Part shown: positions 56,735 to 64,000 of the stretch, one piece after another
How positions within the stretch are numbered: the stretch's first letter is position 1
Layout: each line of letters opens with the position of its first letter
NCBI RefSeq assembly: GCF_021390535.1
Contig: NZ_JAJUXG010000014.1
Span: 186,001 to 250,000, forward strand
Reading direction: 5' to 3'
Length of the DNA stretch: 64,000 bases
Origin: Dyadobacter sp. CY312
Lineage (GTDB): Bacteria > Bacteroidota > Bacteroidia > Cytophagales > Spirosomataceae
Made by a program: the position numbers and the translations under genes
The notes under the pieces: model-generated
Seen by the model: the letters and a program-made list of their open reading frames with translations, nothing else
What the model was told of the DNA's origin: nothing
The model's database searches: none

Positions 56735-56833
56735 GCCGGAGCAGAATTGTTTAAATGAGTATTGTAAAGGACTAAGACCTTCAAGGCCATTTATTGAGTT
56801 TAACCGAACGGCAACGTTTAAAATACAGAGTAT

Positions 56834-57289
56834 ATGAAAGTATCAGCAGCAACAGTAGAAGAAATGCTCGCCAATATACCCACGGATAGATCGGCGGCGT
56901 TTAACAGGCTACACGATGTTATTGTAAAGAACCTGCCGGATGGTTTTGAAGCGGCTATTAGTTATGGAGGATTGGGTTATGTCGTTCCACATACCCTTTA
57001 TCCTGCCGGGTATCACTGTAAACCCAGTGAGCCGCTTCCTTTTGCCGGTATTGCTTCGCAAAAAAACTCTATCAATTTTTACCACATGGGTATCTACGCC
57101 AATCCTGAACTGCTGACATGGTTTCGCACCGAATATCCCCAACATTGCAAGCAAAAGCTGGACATGGGAAAAAGTTGTATCCGCTTTAGGAAACCAGATG
57201 ATATCCCATATAATTTGATTGGTGAATTAATGAAAAAAATAAGTGTGAAAGAATGGGTCAATATCTATGAGACTCAGATGAAAAAATAA
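56834..57289 (+). CDS. DUF1801 domain protein
   Basis: 151 residues of the DUF1801/iron-chaperone-like fold: VEEMLANIPTDRSAAFNRLH, FEAAISYGGLGYVVPHTLYP, INFYHMGIYANPELLTWF, CIRFRKPDDIPYNLIGEL. No catalytic residues are established. It lies 100 bp after DUF2200 and precedes another SRPBCC gene. Confidence 0.9.
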   Translation: MKVSAATVEEMLANIPTDRSAAFNRLHDVIVKNLPDGFEAAISYGGLGYVVPHTLYPAGYHCKPSEPLPFAGIASQKNSINFYHMGIYANPELLTWFRTEYPQHCKQKLDMGKSCIRFRKPDDIPYNLIGELMKKISVKEWVNIYETQMKK

Positions 57290-57455
57290 CATCTAAACTC
57301 GGAATCAAGGAAAACACCCCATGGCATTAACTAACCTAAGTAAGGGAAATTAGCTATCTATTTTCGGATGCTTTTTATTTCATTGAACGAAATAATCAAA
57401 AGTGAAAGTGACCAGGCCTAGTTCATTATTAATTATACATCCCAAAACCATAACG

Positions 57456-57923
57456 ATGTCCTTAACAAATCAATTTGCAAAAGCTGAAATGCTTATCCGA
57501 AAACCAGTTAGTGAAGTTTTTGAGGCTTTCATTAATCCGGAAATCACAACTAAATTCTGGTTTACAAAAAGTACGGGCCGGCTTGAAGTAGCCCAGCCCG
57601 TGGAATGGACCTGGGAGATGTATAATGTGACGATCCCGATTACTGTAAAGGCGATTGAACCCTTCAAAAGGATATTGATCGAATGGGGAAATCATAACGA
57701 CCTAACTTCGGTGGAATGGACGTTTTCGGAACTGAGCGCAGATACTACATTTGTGTGCATAGTAAATACAATTATTGGTGATGATATAGAAAAAGCAATG
57801 GCTATGGTGAGAGATTCCACGGAAGGTTTTACGTTGGTCCTTGCGGGATTGAAAGCATTGCTGGAATACAATATTACCCTGAATCTTGTTGGAGACAGAT
57901 TCCCAAAGGGTTTAAATTCGTAA
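57456..57923 (+). CDS. SRPBCC (AHSA1-like) domain protein
   Basis: 155 residues from the ATG at 57456 (MSLTNQFAKAEMLIRKPVSE); an earlier ATG would add 18 residues unlike the family. The AHSA1 signature includes VFEAFINPEITTKFWFTKST, PVEWTWEMY and FTLVLAGLKALLEYNITLNL. The ligand is unknown. It lies 17 bp before the YdeI-like gene, so co-transcription is likely. Confidence 0.88.
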   Translation: MSLTNQFAKAEMLIRKPVSEVFEAFINPEITTKFWFTKSTGRLEVAQPVEWTWEMYNVTIPITVKAIEPFKRILIEWGNHNDLTSVEWTFSELSADTTFVCIVNTIIGDDIEKAMAMVRDSTEGFTLVLAGLKALLEYNITLNLVGDRFPKGLNS

Positions 57924-57940
57924 TTGTAAAAAATACTGAC

Positions 57941-58501
57941 ATGCAAAATGATATTGTCTGGAGCGAAGAGCTAAGAGTGGTGGCAAATATTCTTAATAAG
58001 GCTCCGTTGGAAAAGGCCATTAAATGGGGAGCACAGGTGTTCACATATGAGGGCAGGAACGTTGTGAGCTATGGAGGGTTTAAAAATTACTTTACAATCT
58101 GGTTTTACAACGGTGTCTTTTTGAAAGATCCATATCAGGTGTTGGTCAACGCCCAGGAAGGAAAAACAAAATCCCTTCGCCAGTGGCGCTTCGGTTCAAT
58201 GGCTGAGGTTGATGAAAACAGAATATTGGAATATGTTTTGGAAGCTATCGAAATAGAAAAGCAAGGTTTAAAAATCATCCCTGAAAAATTTGCGCCGATG
58301 CCGCTGCCTGCTATACTGGAAGATGAACTGCAACGTGGTGCATCTTTAAGAGCCGCATACAAAAATTTAACTCCAGGCAAACAAAAAGAATATTGTATAT
58401 ATATCCAAGAGGCGAAACAGGAAAACACAAAAGCCAAGCGTGTACAAAAGATTAAGCCTATGATCCTTCAGGGGCTGGGGCTAAATGATAAATACAAATA
58501 G
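57941..58501 (+). CDS. YdeI-like protein (DUF1801 plus bacteriocin-resistance-type tail)
   Basis: 186 residues. The N-terminal half is DUF1801-like (LEKAIKWGAQVFTYEGRNVV, GFKNYFTIWFYNGVFLKDPY). The C-terminal part is the YdeI/OmpD-associated type (LPAILEDELQRGASLRAAYK, LTPGKQKEYCIYIQEAKQ, followed by Lys-rich helices). Homologues are linked to stress resistance, but the mechanism is unknown. It is part of the same plus-strand run. Confidence 0.88.
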   Translation: MQNDIVWSEELRVVANILNKAPLEKAIKWGAQVFTYEGRNVVSYGGFKNYFTIWFYNGVFLKDPYQVLVNAQEGKTKSLRQWRFGSMAEVDENRILEYVLEAIEIEKQGLKIIPEKFAPMPLPAILEDELQRGASLRAAYKNLTPGKQKEYCIYIQEAKQENTKAKRVQKIKPMILQGLGLNDKYK

Positions 58502-58534
58502 CAGTCAAAGTATTTTCTTCCAAATAAATCGGAC

Positions 58535-58894
58535 ATGGCAAAAACAGACTACCAGGATATCGACGAGTATCACAATTCATTTACGGAAGGTATACAGGCG
58601 AGAATGCAGCAAATTCGGGGAATTATCAAAACTGTTGCTCCGGAAGCCAATGAGGTGATCAGCTACCAGATTCCCGCTTTTAAAATCGGTAAAAATTTCC
58701 TGATTTACTATGCAGCATTTGCAAAGCACATTACACTCTCCAGTCCGTGGAGCGCGACATTTTTGAAGCTTTTTGAAACTGAATTAAAGGGATTTAAAGT
58801 AAGTAAATCGGTGATCCAGTTCCCTGAAACAGACGCACTTCCACTTGATTTCATCAGACGTATTGTGGAATTCAGAAAGGCAGAAATAAACTAA
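58535..58894 (+). CDS. DUF1801 domain protein (YdhG-like)
   Basis: 119 residues with the DUF1801 fold: IDEYHNSFTEGIQARMQQIR, EANEVISYQIPAFKIGKNFL, ITLSSPWSATFLKLFE. It is intact, starts 33 bp after the YdeI-like gene and ends 13 bp before the VOC pseudogene. The role is unknown. Confidence 0.9.
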   Translation: MAKTDYQDIDEYHNSFTEGIQARMQQIRGIIKTVAPEANEVISYQIPAFKIGKNFLIYYAAFAKHITLSSPWSATFLKLFETELKGFKVSKSVIQFPETDALPLDFIRRIVEFRKAEIN

Positions 58895-58907
58895 AAAAAA
58901 TACAGAC

Positions 58908-59285
58908 ATGAGCGAATTACAACTCGGAGCATTCTCCATCAGTCTTACAGTGAAGGATATCCATGCATCCAAAGCATTTTACGAAAAACTGGGCTTTGAG
59001 CAAAGAGCCGGAAACATTGATCAAAATTAGGTCGTGTTGAAAAACGGCCAAACCGTTATCGGACTGTTTCAGGGCATGTTTGACAAAAACATGCTGACTT
59101 TCAACCCCGGCTGGAATCAGGACAAAGAGTCTCTGGACGAATTTACCGACGTCAGGAAAATTGCTAGTCAACTTTCGGTCGCTGGTATACCTTTAAATGA
59201 AACGCCAAAAGGTGAAAATGGACCGGCTTACATCATGCTCACGGATCTCGACGGCAATCCCATTCTGATTGACCAGCATAGATGA
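58908..59285 (+). pseudogene. VOC (glyoxalase-like) protein with an in-frame TAG
   Basis: A single frame reads SELQLGAFSISLTVKDIHAS, KAFYEKLGFEQRAG, then NIDQN-stop-VVLKNGQTVIGLFQ and IMLTDLDGNPILIDQH at the end, the complete vicinal-oxygen-chelate fold. The TAG at 59028-59030 occupies the place of a conserved Trp (TGG) codon, so one G-to-A change explains it. No other lesion is seen, so decay is very recent or a sequencing error is involved. Confidence 0.88.
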
Positions 59286-59326
59286 ATTTTTAAGGAGTGG
59301 TGGGAGGCAATTTGCCGACGAACTTG

Positions 59327-59362
59327 ACTTATAAAGTGACTTATAAAGTGACTTATAAAGTC
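59327..59362 (+). repeat. Three tandem copies of a 12-bp unit
   Basis: ACTTATAAAGTG is repeated three times head to tail (the third ends in C rather than G). The unit overlaps the beginning of the terminator hairpin at 59362-59387 and carries its own near-palindrome (CTTATAAAG). Confidence 0.75.
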
Positions 59363-59387
59363 TACAGGACAAATTCGGGTCCTGTAG
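59362..59387 (-). terminator. Hairpin after the T9SS cargo fragment
   Basis: CTACAGGAC and GTCCTGTAG form a 9-bp perfect stem with an 8-nt loop. It lies 35 bp beyond the stop at 59422 on the minus strand; the tandem 12-bp unit provides the AU-rich tail. Confidence 0.6.
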
Positions 59388-59421
59388 ATTTAGTATCAAA
59401 AATCCTTCTTTCAAAGTGTAA

Positions 59422-59988
59422 TCACTCAATAATAAGCCTGGTTGTTTTCAGTATGGCTCCGATTTGCTCAACTCTGACAGTATAGACTCCGCCGGGAAGT
59501 TTTTTTACGTTTATTCCGGATTCGGATAAATAACGGGAGTTCAGTACCACCTGACCATTAGCATTGATTATTGATATCCCGATCGGAATTACGGTATTCA
59601 GACCTTTTACATACAACGCGTCAACGGCCGGGTTTGGATAAAGAGTCACGCCTATATTCTCAAACTCTACATGCTGTATATGGCTAAATGAGAAACTGCC
59701 GTCCTGATCAACCATTTTTAATCTGTAATAATTCAAGCCCAGCAGGGGTGAGACGTCCGTAGTCAAATAAGTAATGCTTCCTCTATTATTTCCTACCGCC
59801 AATTTACTTCCGATCTGGTTCCAGGTTTGACCATTTCCACTTCGTTGGATGTCAAAATGACTCGCGTTTGCCTCCTCGGTTGTCGTCCAGGTCAGAACAG
59901 TTTGATTTGCTTCTTTTAATGCACTGAACTTTTCGAGAATAACGGGAAGTGCATCGGTCTCGTCGAGGGAAATACCTATCAAAGTCAC
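59422..59988 (-). pseudogene. T9SS cargo protein, C-terminal fragment
   Basis: Only the C-terminal part is left: the FN3-like cassette (LPVILEKFSALKEANQTVLT to YRLKMVDQDGSFSFSHIQH) and the T9SS tail (VTLYPNPAVDALYVKG to GGVYTVRVEQIG). The open frame continues upstream without a start to about 60045, where IS21-type end sequences begin, so the N-terminal export signal and passenger are gone. As it stands it cannot be exported. It has the same cassette as four intact proteins in the window. Confidence 0.8.
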
Positions 59989-59999
59989 ATCGTTGGATA

Positions 60000-60060
60000 T
60001 TCCGTTGATGCTGACCCCGTACCGGGCATACTGACCCCCTTTAATTTAGGTTTTGATCTG
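60000..60060 (-). repeat. IS21-type terminal repeats, left copy
   Basis: On the minus strand GGGGTCAG-type units occur twice about 20 bp apart (GGGGTCAGTATGCCCGGTAC then GGGGTCAGCATCAACGGAAT). Multiple short repeats are typical of the ends of IS21-family elements, and the istB tail lies directly upstream. Confidence 0.55.
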
Positions 60061-60084
60061 AGAGATTCTGATGGGCTGACAATT

Positions 60085-60168
60085 TTACCGTTTTTTTCTT
60101 AAACTTTCACCTTTTAGTTCGATCCGGTATGAAGTATGGACTAATCGATCTAATATCGCATCAGCATT
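60085..60168 (-). pseudogene. istB C-terminal fragment (IS21 family), minus strand
   Basis: 28 codons ending in a stop at 60085: NADAILDRLVHTSYRIELKG then ESLRKKR. This is the conserved C-terminus of the IS21 helper ATPase IstB in Bacteroidota. All upstream sequence is lost. It faces a second istB tail on the plus strand. Confidence 0.8.
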
Positions 60169-60184
60169 ATGCTAATGTTTACAT

Positions 60185-60280
60185 AATGCCGACGCAATTT
60201 TAGATCGAATTGTTTTTTCTTCCCACCGCATTGAGCTAGAAGGAGATTCATTAAGAAAGAAAAAACAGTTGAGTACTTAA
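60185..60280 (+). pseudogene. istB C-terminal fragment (IS21 family), plus strand
   Basis: 31 codons: NADAILDRIVFSSHRIELEG then DSLRKKKQLST and a stop. It is homologous to but clearly diverged from the minus-strand fragment (EGDS versus KGES), so it comes from a different IS21 element. Between the two fragments an imperfect inverted repeat of about 25 bp per arm is formed by their shared first codons. Confidence 0.8.
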
Positions 60281-60308
60281 ATTTAAACTACTATATTGTA
60301 AACGGAAA

Positions 60309-60378
60309 GTGGCCCAATGATTCCCGAAACGCTTGGCCCTATATGCTCCGAAACGCCTGCCCCCTTATCTCCGAAATA
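60309..60378 (+). repeat. IS21-type terminal repeats, right copy
   Basis: Three 23-24-bp units in tandem: GTGGCCCAATG..CCCGAAACG, CTTGGCCCTATATGCTCCGAAACG (24 bp in two parts) and CCTGCCCCCTTATCTCCGAAATA. Their consensus is GGCCC...CTCCGAAACG. They lie downstream of the plus-strand istB tail and end where sulfatase codons begin (about 60390), so they mark the end of this IS21 copy. Confidence 0.65.
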
Positions 60379-60390
60379 GACAGGCTATGT

Positions 60391-60636
60391 GAGATACTGG
60401 TAGAACAGGGTGCCGCATTTTCACTTGTGAAAAACAACTGGAAGTACATCGAACCCGCCAAAGGACCCAAAGTCCAGGGTCTTACCAATATTGAATCCGG
60501 CACGGATGAAGCGCCTCAATTGTATGATCTCAAAAGTGACATCGGCGAGAAAAACAACCTGGCCGGTAAACATCCCGAGATTGTAAAAGAGCTGGCCGCC
60601 CTGCAAAAAATCCGGGATGACGGACAGAGTAAGTAG
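60391..60636 (+). pseudogene. Sulfatase, C-terminal fragment
   Basis: About 81 codons typical of the C-terminal domain of a Bacteroidota arylsulfatase: EILVEQGAAFSLVKNNWKYI, EPAKGPKVQG, APQLYDLKSDIGEKNNLAGK, HPEIVKELAALQKIRD. The catalytic N-terminal domain with the Cys/Ser-formylglycine site is missing, cut off by the IS21 end. The gene is therefore inactive. The plus orientation and the terminator behind it are intact. Confidence 0.85.
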
Positions 60637-60653
60637 GTTTTAAAATATCTGAT

Positions 60654-60689
60654 ACCGTCCACCAGCAGGAATAAGTTGCGGTGGACGGT
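60654..60689 (+). terminator. Hairpin after the sulfatase fragment
   Basis: ACCGTCCACC and GGTGGACGGT form a 10-bp perfect stem with a 16-nt loop, 17 bp after the sulfatase stop. The sequence that follows is only moderately U-rich. It may terminate transcription from both sides. Confidence 0.55.
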
Positions 60690-60759
60690 AATGAATATTG
60701 AAGTTCAGCCCAAAATTATTTTTTTGATTTCGTTGAACAAAAAAACTGATTTGTAGCAT

Positions 60760-61863
60760 CTAAAAAAAATCCGGCAGATTCTTTAACTCTCCCTCGCCTA
60801 AAAGCATCTTGAAAGTATCCAAAACCCAATTCGGCTCAGGAACAGGTAATGTTTGGTTGTAATATTTGGAAGCGACATGGCTGATAATTGCATTTCGGCT
60901 TTGTAAATGTTTTGGTACAGAATAAGGAAGGATTTCGTGTTCACTTTTCCAGGGCGTATGTTGCGGATTGGTTTGTGCGTAGAGCACAACAATGGGAGTT
61001 TGAGTGGCTGCTGCTACGTGAATTGTGCCAGTATTGACAGAAACAACGCCATGAGCGCCATCAATCAAACAGACAAACTCGCCGACCGTAAATGCACCCG
61101 CAGTGCATATTGCCCGTTGTCCAATTGCTTTCGAAATGGTTTCAGCCAGTGCAATTTCTTTGGCTGAACCGGATATCAGCACCGGCATATCGTATTCGGC
61201 AACGATCATTTTTCCAATTTCAATCCAATGCGAAACCGGATATTCACGCTTCGCCTCTGAAACGCCTGGGTGTAAAACGATGTAAGATGTACCGGGAGGA
61301 TCAGGCAATAAATCATATAGCTTTTGATAAAACAAGTGTTTACACGAAAGCTGCAAATTCAGTAGCAAATGGTCATTGCTGGTTACTGCTCCAAGCTGGT
61401 TCACCAGATTTAAATCCCGCTGAACCTGGTGCAAAATACATTCGTACGGTTCTCTGTCGGGAATCCAGTGAGTGAGTAAGTCGTATGGATTCTCCCTTGC
61501 ATACGCGACCCGCACCGGAATTCCTGCCATATATAAAAGCATGGCGGTTGGCAACGCACTTTGGCTGTAAACGGTAAATATGACGGCCGCATCGAAATTC
61601 CTGCTTCTGATTTCCTCTGTAAGTTTTAACAATCCCTCTTTATCCAAACCTCCCGATCCTACCCATGGCAAATCGGTGATCATCACATCGTCCACGCAAT
61701 CCAGATAGGGTGTAATTACTGCTCCTGCTGCGGATGTGAGTAATGTAATGTGGCTGCCGAAGGTTTCTTTTAGCGCCCGCATTGCCGGAGAGGACATGAT
61801 CACATCGCCCATGTTGTCGGCTCTCACGCAGAGCACATTTCTGTAAGCGTTGTGTTCATGCAT
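60760..61863 (-). CDS. Glycosyltransferase family 9 (heptosyltransferase-like)
   Basis: About 367 residues from the ATG at 61863 (MHEHNAYRNVLCVRADNMGD); an ATG eight codons earlier would overlap gmhB more. Two Rossmann-type halves are visible: NVLCVRADNMGDVIMSSPAM at the N-terminus and a donor-binding C-terminal half with YIVLHPGVSEAKREYP, VLISGSAKEI and SVNTGTIHVAAATQTPIVVL. GT9 enzymes transfer ADP-heptose or similar sugars to surface glycans. It overlaps gmhB, whose product makes the heptose donor precursor, which supports a heptose transfer role. Confidence 0.9.
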   Translation of the reverse strand: MHEHNAYRNVLCVRADNMGDVIMSSPAMRALKETFGSHITLLTSAAGAVITPYLDCVDDVMITDLPWVGSGGLDKEGLLKLTEEIRSRNFDAAVIFTVYSQSALPTAMLLYMAGIPVRVAYARENPYDLLTHWIPDREPYECILHQVQRDLNLVNQLGAVTSNDHLLLNLQLSCKHLFYQKLYDLLPDPPGTSYIVLHPGVSEAKREYPVSHWIEIGKMIVAEYDMPVLISGSAKEIALAETISKAIGQRAICTAGAFTVGEFVCLIDGAHGVVSVNTGTIHVAAATQTPIVVLYAQTNPQHTPWKSEHEILPYSVPKHLQSRNAIISHVASKYYNQTLPVPEPNWVLDTFKMLLGEGELKNLPDFF

Positions 61864-62437
61864 AGCAGCGGACCGTTTGCGAAACAATATATCTGGTGGC
61901 TTCTAAAAAATCCTTTGCAGCAAAGTCTGGCTCCCGATTAATTCCTGATAACCATTCCGATTCATTTCCGTTGTCGATTAATATGGTACGGCAACCTGCT
62001 TTGTTTCCTGCTTCAACGTCGTTCAGTATATCGCCGACCATCCAGGAATTAGACAGGTCAATGTTTAGATCGGAAGCAGCTTTATGAATAAGTCCGGGCT
62101 TCGGTTTCCGGCAAGAACATGCATTGCTACTTGTATCCGGCAAATGTGGGCAATAGTAAAAACCTGACAGAAGCAAATCATTTTCAGCAAATTTCTCTTC
62201 AAAATACCGGATCAATAAAGCCAGGTCTGGCTCGGAAAAATATCCCAGTGCAATGCCCGGCTGGTTTGAAATAATGATCAGTTTAAAATCTTCATCCTGC
62301 ATCCGGCGAAGCCCGTCGAATACGCCCGACTCAAAAACCACCAGTTTTGGATCGACATTATATGGTACATCCTTGATGAGCGTACCGTCTTTGTCAAGGA
62401 AAATTGCTTTATGAAGCTGCTGATCAGGGTGTGACAT
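61856..62437 (-). CDS. gmhB: D,D-heptose 1,7-bisphosphate phosphatase-like HAD protein
   Basis: 193 residues, HAD-IIIA subfamily. HAD motif I is FLDKDGTLIKDVPYNV with the two Asp, motif II IIISNQPGIA, and the zinc-binding loop CPHLPDTSSNACSCRKPKPG with four Cys/His ligands is complete. Motifs III/IV are KPKPGLIHKAASDL and WMVGDILNDVEAG. GmhB removes the C7 phosphate of heptose bisphosphate in ADP-heptose synthesis. The gene overlaps the GT4 gene upstream (14 bp) and the GT9 gene downstream, so they form one operon. Confidence 0.92.
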   Translation of the reverse strand: MSHPDQQLHKAIFLDKDGTLIKDVPYNVDPKLVVFESGVFDGLRRMQDEDFKLIIISNQPGIALGYFSEPDLALLIRYFEEKFAENDLLLSGFYYCPHLPDTSSNACSCRKPKPGLIHKAASDLNIDLSNSWMVGDILNDVEAGNKAGCRTILIDNGNESEWLSGINREPDFAAKDFLEATRYIVSQTVRCYA

Positions 62438-63746
62438 AGCTAGCGCTGGTTGTTCTGCGGTGTCTTGATCGTTGTTCGGAGCGTTTCAATTGCAGCAGGT
62501 AACGCGGCAAGACATGGTGGGGGTGAATCATCCGTACGTAGAGCCTGCTCATTTCACAGGCGACCGATTCCCAGGTAAAGTTTTCATTCACCCAATGCAA
62601 TGCATTTTCGCAAAGCAGCCGGTATTTGTCAGGACAGGATATTCCTTCGCGCACGGCACCAGCAAGGGCCTGCGGATCATGCGGCGGAACCAGAAAACCT
62701 GTTTCACGATGCCGGACCGTGTATTTAATACCTCCCACATTTGCTCCGATCACCGGCGTGCCGCAAGCCATGGCCTCCAAAGGAGTAATGCCAAATGGTT
62801 CATACCAGGGAGTTGAAATGAAAAAGTCCGCCGCCTGGTAGTAATATTTCAATTGCTCACGATCACGCCGACCGGTGAATTCAACGAGATCGGTAACGCC
62901 CGATTCGTCAGCAACTTCCCAAAGTCGTTTAAGCTCACTATCATTTTCAAAATCAGGAACATCAGAACATCCGCCCACAACCAGCAACCGTAGCCTGGGG
63001 ATGTCTTTTAGATATTTTAATGATCTGATTACGTTGTCAATACCTTTTCGTGGCACCATCCGTCCAAGCTGCAATAATACCGTTTCGCGCTGCGCCAAGC
63101 CTAGTTTGCGTCGTGCTTCTGCCTTTGCATGCGGGTAAAATTCTTCCGCACTGAAACCGCAGGGTATAATCGTTATTTTTTCAGCATCGGCCTGATAATG
63201 TTCGATCAGATCCTGCTTGTCCTGTGGGCATTCTGCGATAATGCTATCGGCGTCATCCACAATCATTTGCTCAATATCCAGTCGTGCAGCCGGGAATGCG
63301 TCCTTATCTTTTTGATGCAACATCCTGATTTTGCCCAGAGCATGAAAAGTGATAACATATGGAATACCCAGCTGCATTTTGATACGTGAAGCCACCAATC
63401 CTGACATGAAAAAGTTGGCATGTACCAGATCATAATGAGTTCCGGATTCGACTATAAAATGCAGCATCACATTCGTGAATTCATCCATGTAATCAAGCAA
63501 AAGCTCCTTCGGAACTTCGTCGGCAGGACCGGCTTGAATGTGAACAACACGAATGTCGAGAAGCCAGTTTACGATGCGCGGCTGGTCGTGCCGGTCCATT
63601 CTTGTGAAAATATCAATGGTATAACCCTGTTTGGCAAGTGCTTTACAGATCTCGGCCACATACACATTTTGACCTCCTGCATCTACTCCGCCCAAAACGG
63701 CCAGTGGAGACGCATGCTCACTAATGAATGCTATTTTCCTTTTCAT
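62424..63746 (-). CDS. Glycosyltransferase family 4
   Basis: 440 residues from the ATG at 63744-63746 (MKRKIAFISEHASPLAVLGG); a longer frame to 63881 overlaps the upstream gene by far more and lacks a family counterpart. The N-terminal GGVDAGGQNVYVAEICKALA, central IPCGFSAEEFYPHAKAEAR and C-terminal YEPFGITPLEAMACGTPVIG (E-x7-E type) are GT4 marks, with similarity to sucrose-phosphate-synthase-like and inositol-phosphate transferases. It transfers a nucleotide-activated sugar to a glycan or lipid acceptor. It overlaps the genes on both sides. Confidence 0.92.
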   Translation of the reverse strand: MKRKIAFISEHASPLAVLGGVDAGGQNVYVAEICKALAKQGYTIDIFTRMDRHDQPRIVNWLLDIRVVHIQAGPADEVPKELLLDYMDEFTNVMLHFIVESGTHYDLVHANFFMSGLVASRIKMQLGIPYVITFHALGKIRMLHQKDKDAFPAARLDIEQMIVDDADSIIAECPQDKQDLIEHYQADAEKITIIPCGFSAEEFYPHAKAEARRKLGLAQRETVLLQLGRMVPRKGIDNVIRSLKYLKDIPRLRLLVVGGCSDVPDFENDSELKRLWEVADESGVTDLVEFTGRRDREQLKYYYQAADFFISTPWYEPFGITPLEAMACGTPVIGANVGGIKYTVRHRETGFLVPPHDPQALAGAVREGISCPDKYRLLCENALHWVNENFTWESVACEMSRLYVRMIHPHHVLPRYLLQLKRSEQRSRHRRTTSASYVTP

Positions 63747-64000
63747 AATTGTGAAAGTTTCCCTGAACCGTTTGTTGAATAATGTCTTTCCATTCTCTGG
63801 TAAACCGGCCAATATCGAATTTATCAAGTGCAATCTGTCTTGCATTTTCACCCAATGCTTTCGCCAGCGCAGGATCTTCAATCAGCTTTTGCATGTTGTC
63901 GATCAGTTTGGAAATATTGGTATCAATAAATCCCGATTCACCGTTTTTGATCACAGTGACATACTCCGTGGTGGCCAGCGCAACCACGGGCATACCCGTA
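63721..64000 (-). CDS. Glycosyltransferase family 4-type protein (C-terminal part only)
   Basis: The window contains the last 92 codons (MPVVALATTEYVTVIKNGES, GFIDTNISKLIDNMQKLIED, ALGENARQIALDKFDIGRFT), the C-terminal donor-binding half of a GT4-like enzyme. The remainder lies right of the window. It overlaps the start of the next GT4 gene by 26 bp. It is the first visible gene of the glycan operon. Confidence 0.8.
   Translation of the reverse strand, partial: TGMPVVALATTEYVTVIKNGESGFIDTNISKLIDNMQKLIEDPALAKALGENARQIALDKFDIGRFTREWKDIIQQTVQGNFHNYEKENSIH

Noticed and set aside
59327..59362. Possible CRISPR-like array (regular 12-bp repeats)
   Set aside because: The repeats are directly tandem, with no unique spacers and only three units; no cas genes in the window.

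Overview
The window looks like a chromosomal segment of a Bacteroidota member of the order Cytophagales, probably Dyadobacter or a close relative. The evidence is two SusC/SusD pairs, a one-polypeptide hybrid two-component sensor with an AraC output, a FecI/FecR-type sigma/anti-sigma pair, several proteins with type IX secretion (T9SS) C-terminal sorting domains, DUF2200/DUF1801/SRPBCC housekeeping clusters and a TAnnTTTG-type promoter. The species call is inference; no rRNA or tRNA was seen.

Layout. 0-1.8 kb (minus): an SDR oxidoreductase running off the left edge, an AraC-type regulator and a PH/SHOCT membrane protein. 1.9-8.9 kb (minus): a SusC/SusD pair preceded by an unrecognised protein and two LuxR-type regulators whose receiver domains have lost the phosphoacceptor aspartate. 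9.1-12.1 kb (minus): two exported surface proteins, one with a T9SS tail. 12.9-16.9 kb (plus): a 1345-residue hybrid two-component system with repeats and a hairpin in its leader. 17-18.5 kb: a 170-bp MITE-like element, an IS66 relic and a third pseudo-receiver regulator. 18.8-28.2 kb (minus): two giant T9SS cargo proteins, one built of about six copies of one module, separated by decayed PadR and ABC-permease genes. 28.5-32.7 kb: a TetR regulator, a second MITE copy, an AraC regulator and an ice-binding (DUF3494) T9SS cargo protein. 33.2-38.3 kb is a gene graveyard: a broken alpha/beta hydrolase, an S41 peptidase remnant, two quinoprotein dehydrogenase relics and a deleted esterase around one intact TlpA-like thioredoxin. 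38.5-48.7 kb (minus) is a coherent uptake locus: ECF sigma factor, FecR, SusC with STN domain, SusD, metallophosphoesterase, endonuclease/exonuclease/phosphatase protein and a GH99-like protein. 49-50.3 kb: a frameshifted response regulator, a third MITE copy and a hypothetical gene. 50.7-55.8 kb: a truncated IS66 element abutting a recombinase-in-trio (RIT) element. 55.9-59.3 kb (plus): small SRPBCC, DUF2200, DUF1801, YdeI-like and VOC genes. 59.4-60.6 kb: a scar where two IS21-type istB tails lie back to back between a decapitated T9SS cargo gene and a decapitated sulfatase. 60.8-64 kb (minus): a glycan operon with overlapping genes (two GT4 glycosyltransferases, GmhB-type phosphatase, GT9 heptosyltransferase).

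How it fits together. The intact parts deal with the cell surface: TonB-dependent uptake of oligomers, T9SS-exported adhesin-like proteins that share one C-terminal cassette, an ice-binding protein, and surface glycan assembly. Control appears to be by a hybrid sensor, an ECF/FecR pair and the unusual LuxR pseudo-receiver regulators. Accessory parts are repeatedly damaged by IS21-, IS66- and RIT-type elements. The most distinctive observations are the three pseudo-receiver regulators with the same amino-acid replacements, the IS21-like 170-bp MITE family, and the modular repeat protein.
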